A DNA stretch of 8,481 bases from Oscillospiraceae bacterium (lineage in GTDB: Bacteria > Bacillota_A > Clostridia > Saccharofermentanales > Saccharofermentanaceae), in NCBI GenBank assembly GCA_902803365.1, contig CADCPU010000197.1, positions 1-8,481 of the forward strand. Reading direction: 5' to 3'. Shown here one piece after another: positions 6,251-8,481 of this stretch; position 1 is the first letter of the stretch; every line of letters begins with the position of its first letter. The position numbers were made by a program, and so were the translations under genes. The notes beneath the pieces are model-generated. The model was not told the origin of the DNA. It saw nothing but the letters and a program-made list of their open reading frames with translations, and did no database searches.

Positions 6251-8481
6251 ATGCAATCAAGGTTAGTCTTTTCAGCTATATTTTCGCTATTGATGCTGGC
6301 ATTGGCGTTCTGTTCGATAGACGCGAGGCGCCGATACAAAGCATTGGGCAAGGCGGTAGCTTGGCTTGACTTAGCCTCTATCCCGATGCTCCTCGGTAAC
6401 TGCATCATCGTTATCTCCACTGAAAGACTCCCTGCGCTCATCGGAAGTTATATCTACTTCATCGGAATGGATATCTTCATATATACTCTTTATACCTTTA
6501 CTATCGTATACTGTCAGACCAGCCGCAGTGCTCAAAAGCTCAAGCGATGGCAAAATGTGGTGGCCTTTGTTCTCACCATAGATGCGATACAGATCCTTCT
6601 GAATCCGCTTCATGGCCATACATTTGAGCTTGAACCGATCCTTTTCGAGGACGACATATACTACTCGTTGATCCCTTATGTGGGACAGTATTTCCACAGG
6701 ATCGCCGTGTATAGCGTTTTCGCGGGCATCATAGCTGCATTCGTAGTTACGACGATCCGTACTTCCAAGGTGTACAGGGAGAGGTATTCCATCGTCTTGG
6801 TATCAATGTTGCTGGTTGCTTTGCTCGAGTCTTATTACATCTTCGCCCGAGTCCCGATCGACCGTTCAATGATCGGATTCGGCGCTTTTGGCGTTATGAT
6901 CTACTATCTGTCGATCCACTACAGACCGCTCAGGTTCCTTGACCGAATCTTGTCCGGTATGGTCTCCAACGGTTCCGAGGCCGTCTTCATCTTCAGTGCC
7001 AGAGGCCGCTGTGTTTGGACGAACAAGGAAGGCTGCTATCTCGTAGGCGTTCAGGAGAATAACTGTGAGAACGCACCGGAACTCCTCGAGTGGCTCTTTA
7101 ACATCAAGCTTCGCAGGGGCAACTGGTCCGAGCAGGTCATGTCGGGCGGCGGCGACAGCATCAAATACTATTTGCTCGAAAACCGTGACGTTATCAACGA
7201 GAAGAAAGTCTACATCGGATACTACCTAAAGGTCCGCGACGTTACCAAAGAGCAGATCAGGATGAAGCGTGAGATGTACGAGGCAACGCACGACAAGCTG
7301 ACCGGCCTTTACACCAAGGAGTATCTCTACAAGATGATAGCCAATACTTTAAGTGCAAACCCTGAGACTCCGTACATGATCCTGTTCGTCAACATCAAGA
7401 ACTTCAAGATCGTTAATGATATTTTCGGAACCGAGTTCGGCGATTATGCATTGAAGAACCTCTCGCAGTATATCAAGAGCCAGCTCTCAGCCAACTGCGC
7501 ATACGGAAGGCTCGCAGGCGACAACTTCGGTGTCCTGATGCCAAAGGAAGAATTTGATTCCGAGAGAATTGAAGATAAGCTTGCTCACTTCACGATCAAG
7601 AACGACAAGGCAGATTATCCTGTTACGATCCAGGTCGGTGCTTATGAAGTAACGCGTGACGGCGGTGACGTTCCGCTCATGTTTGCACGTGCCCGTCTGG
7701 CTCTCCAAACGATCACTGACGAATACAACAAGCATATCGCATTCTATGACGACAAGATCCGTAAGGATATCCTCTGGAACCAGGAGATCACCGCACAGCT
7801 GGCAGATGCTCTCAAGAACCGCGACATCAGGCCGTACCTGCAGCCGATCGCAGACAGTGAAGGCAATATCGTAGGTGCTGAAGCGCTCGTCCGCTGGATC
7901 CACAAAGAGCACGGATTCCTCTCGCCGTTCAAGTTTATCCCTGCCTTCGAGAAGAACGGTATGATCGCTGAAGTCGACAAGTACATGTGGCGCTGCGCCT
8001 GTGAGATCCTCGCAGAGTGGAAGAAGAAGGGCTGGGATCTCTTCGTTTCCGTCAATATCTCTCCTAAGGACTTCTACTACATGGACGTTCCTAAGTACAT
8101 CAAGGATCTCGTATCCGAGTTCGATATCGAACCGAAGAACTTCCGCGTTGAGATCACTGAGACCGTTATGATGAACGACACCGACAAGATGATCCGTATC
8201 ATGAAAGAGTTCCGCGAGGGCGGCTTCGTCGTGGAGATGGACGACTTCGGCAGCGGCTATTCATCACTCAATATGCTCAAGGATATGCCTATCGATGTCC
8301 TCAAGATCGACATGAAGTTCCTCGGCAAGTCCGAAGACGACACACGTGCCGATACCATCGTTAAGAACGTCATCAATCTCTCTCTCGAGCTCGGCATGAC
8401 ATCCCTCACTGAGGGCGTCGAGACACTCGTCCAGTACAACGGCCTCTCGCAGATGGGCTGCAAGCTCTTCCAGGGCTACTA
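6251..8481 (+). CDS. 7TM-PAS-GGDEF-EAL protein, likely cyclic-di-GMP phosphodiesterase (3' end outside window)
   Basis: The frame is open for 743 codons from ATG 6251 (GAGGTG five bases upstream) to the window edge; only a short C-terminal tail should be missing. Residues about 5-222 contain seven hydrophobic segments, like the 7TM sensor region of histidine kinases and GGDEF proteins, ending in HYRPLRFLD. A PAS-like segment follows (about 228-335, VFIFSARGRCVWTNKEG). The GGDEF domain opens with HDKLTGLY (347-354), but the active loop is AGDNF (422-426) and no RxxD I-site precedes it, so cyclase activity is probably lost. The EAL domain keeps the expected residues: EAL (544-546), N602, E634, D664-D665 in DDFGSG, K685, E721 and Q741. 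The protein should hydrolyse cyclic di-GMP at the membrane in response to a signal sensed by the 7TM or PAS parts. The degenerate GGDEF may bind GTP as a regulatory site. No operon partner is visible. Confidence 0.9.
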   Translation, partial: MQSRLVFSAIFSLLMLALAFCSIDARRRYKALGKAVAWLDLASIPMLLGNCIIVISTERLPALIGSYIYFIGMDIFIYTLYTFTIVYCQTSRSAQKLKRWQNVVAFVLTIDAIQILLNPLHGHTFELEPILFEDDIYYSLIPYVGQYFHRIAVYSVFAGIIAAFVVTTIRTSKVYRERYSIVLVSMLLVALLESYYIFARVPIDRSMIGFGAFGVMIYYLSIHYRPLRFLDRILSGMVSNGSEAVFIFSARGRCVWTNKEGCYLVGVQENNCENAPELLEWLFNIKLRRGNWSEQVMSGGGDSIKYYLLENRDVINEKKVYIGYYLKVRDVTKEQIRMKREMYEATHDKLTGLYTKEYLYKMIANTLSANPETPYMILFVNIKNFKIVNDIFGTEFGDYALKNLSQYIKSQLSANCAYGRLAGDNFGVLMPKEEFDSERIEDKLAHFTIKNDKADYPVTIQVGAYEVTRDGGDVPLMFARARLALQTITDEYNKHIAFYDDKIRKDILWNQEITAQLADALKNRDIRPYLQPIADSEGNIVGAEALVRWIHKEHGFLSPFKFIPAFEKNGMIAEVDKYMWRCACEILAEWKKKGWDLFVSVNISPKDFYYMDVPKYIKDLVSEFDIEPKNFRVEITETVMMNDTDKMIRIMKEFREGGFVVEMDDFGSGYSSLNMLKDMPIDVLKIDMKFLGKSEDDTRADTIVKNVINLSLELGMTSLTEGVETLVQYNGLSQMGCKLFQGY

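Noticed and set aside
6190..8463. Antisense frames between 6190 and 8463 and a short forward frame at 7656-7874
   Set aside because: They are shadows of the GGDEF-EAL gene, which is open throughout and has all expected family motifs; none shows a recognisable domain or ribosome binding site.

Overview
The window looks like a chromosomal segment of an anaerobic Gram-positive bacterium, most likely class Clostridia (Bacillota). This rests on DUF4214 surface proteins with Thr/Pro-rich linkers, a 7TM-GGDEF-EAL protein, a DUF3791/DUF3990 gene pair, and strong GAGG-type ribosome binding sites. It is inference from family content, not a database match. All genes that I accept lie on the + strand.

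Layout: (1) Positions 1-423 are the 3' end of a secreted DUF4214 protein, closed by a terminator with a C(UUCG)G loop. (2) Positions 481-1956 form a self-contained, A+T-richer cassette. It has three 23-bp-spaced direct repeats overlapping a promoter, an AAA ATPase of the AAA_14/DUF4143 type, and a strong terminator. (3) Positions 1973-5007 hold a 970-residue secreted protein with its own promoter and terminator. Its parts are a signal peptide, a beta-helix-like region, two Ig-like repeats, a Cys-rich ribbon, a Thr/Pro linker and two DUF4214 domains. Its C-terminus is about 90% identical to the fragment at the window start, so the ATPase cassette sits between two tandem paralogues. (4) Positions 5029-6103 carry a compact three-gene operon: DUF3791, DUF3990 and a small helical protein. 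It lies behind two related palindromes whose centres are 42 bp apart. (5) Position 6251 to the window end is a 7TM-PAS-GGDEF-EAL protein with a degenerate GGDEF and an intact EAL domain. It runs off the window.

The most interesting region is the DUF3791-DUF3990 operon. The DUF3990 protein shows a YHGS ... GxGFYVT ... QIxF pattern that resembles the H-Y-[E/Q] triad of ADP-ribosyltransferases. Together with its overlapping small partners and paired operator-like sites, this makes it a candidate autoregulated toxin-antitoxin or defence module. Nothing in the sequence proves that function. The ATPase cassette and this operon have base usage unlike the surface-protein and GGDEF-EAL genes and may be acquired modules. 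No RNA genes, CRISPR array, insertion sequence or origin was seen, and no stretch above 300 bases lacks a gene.
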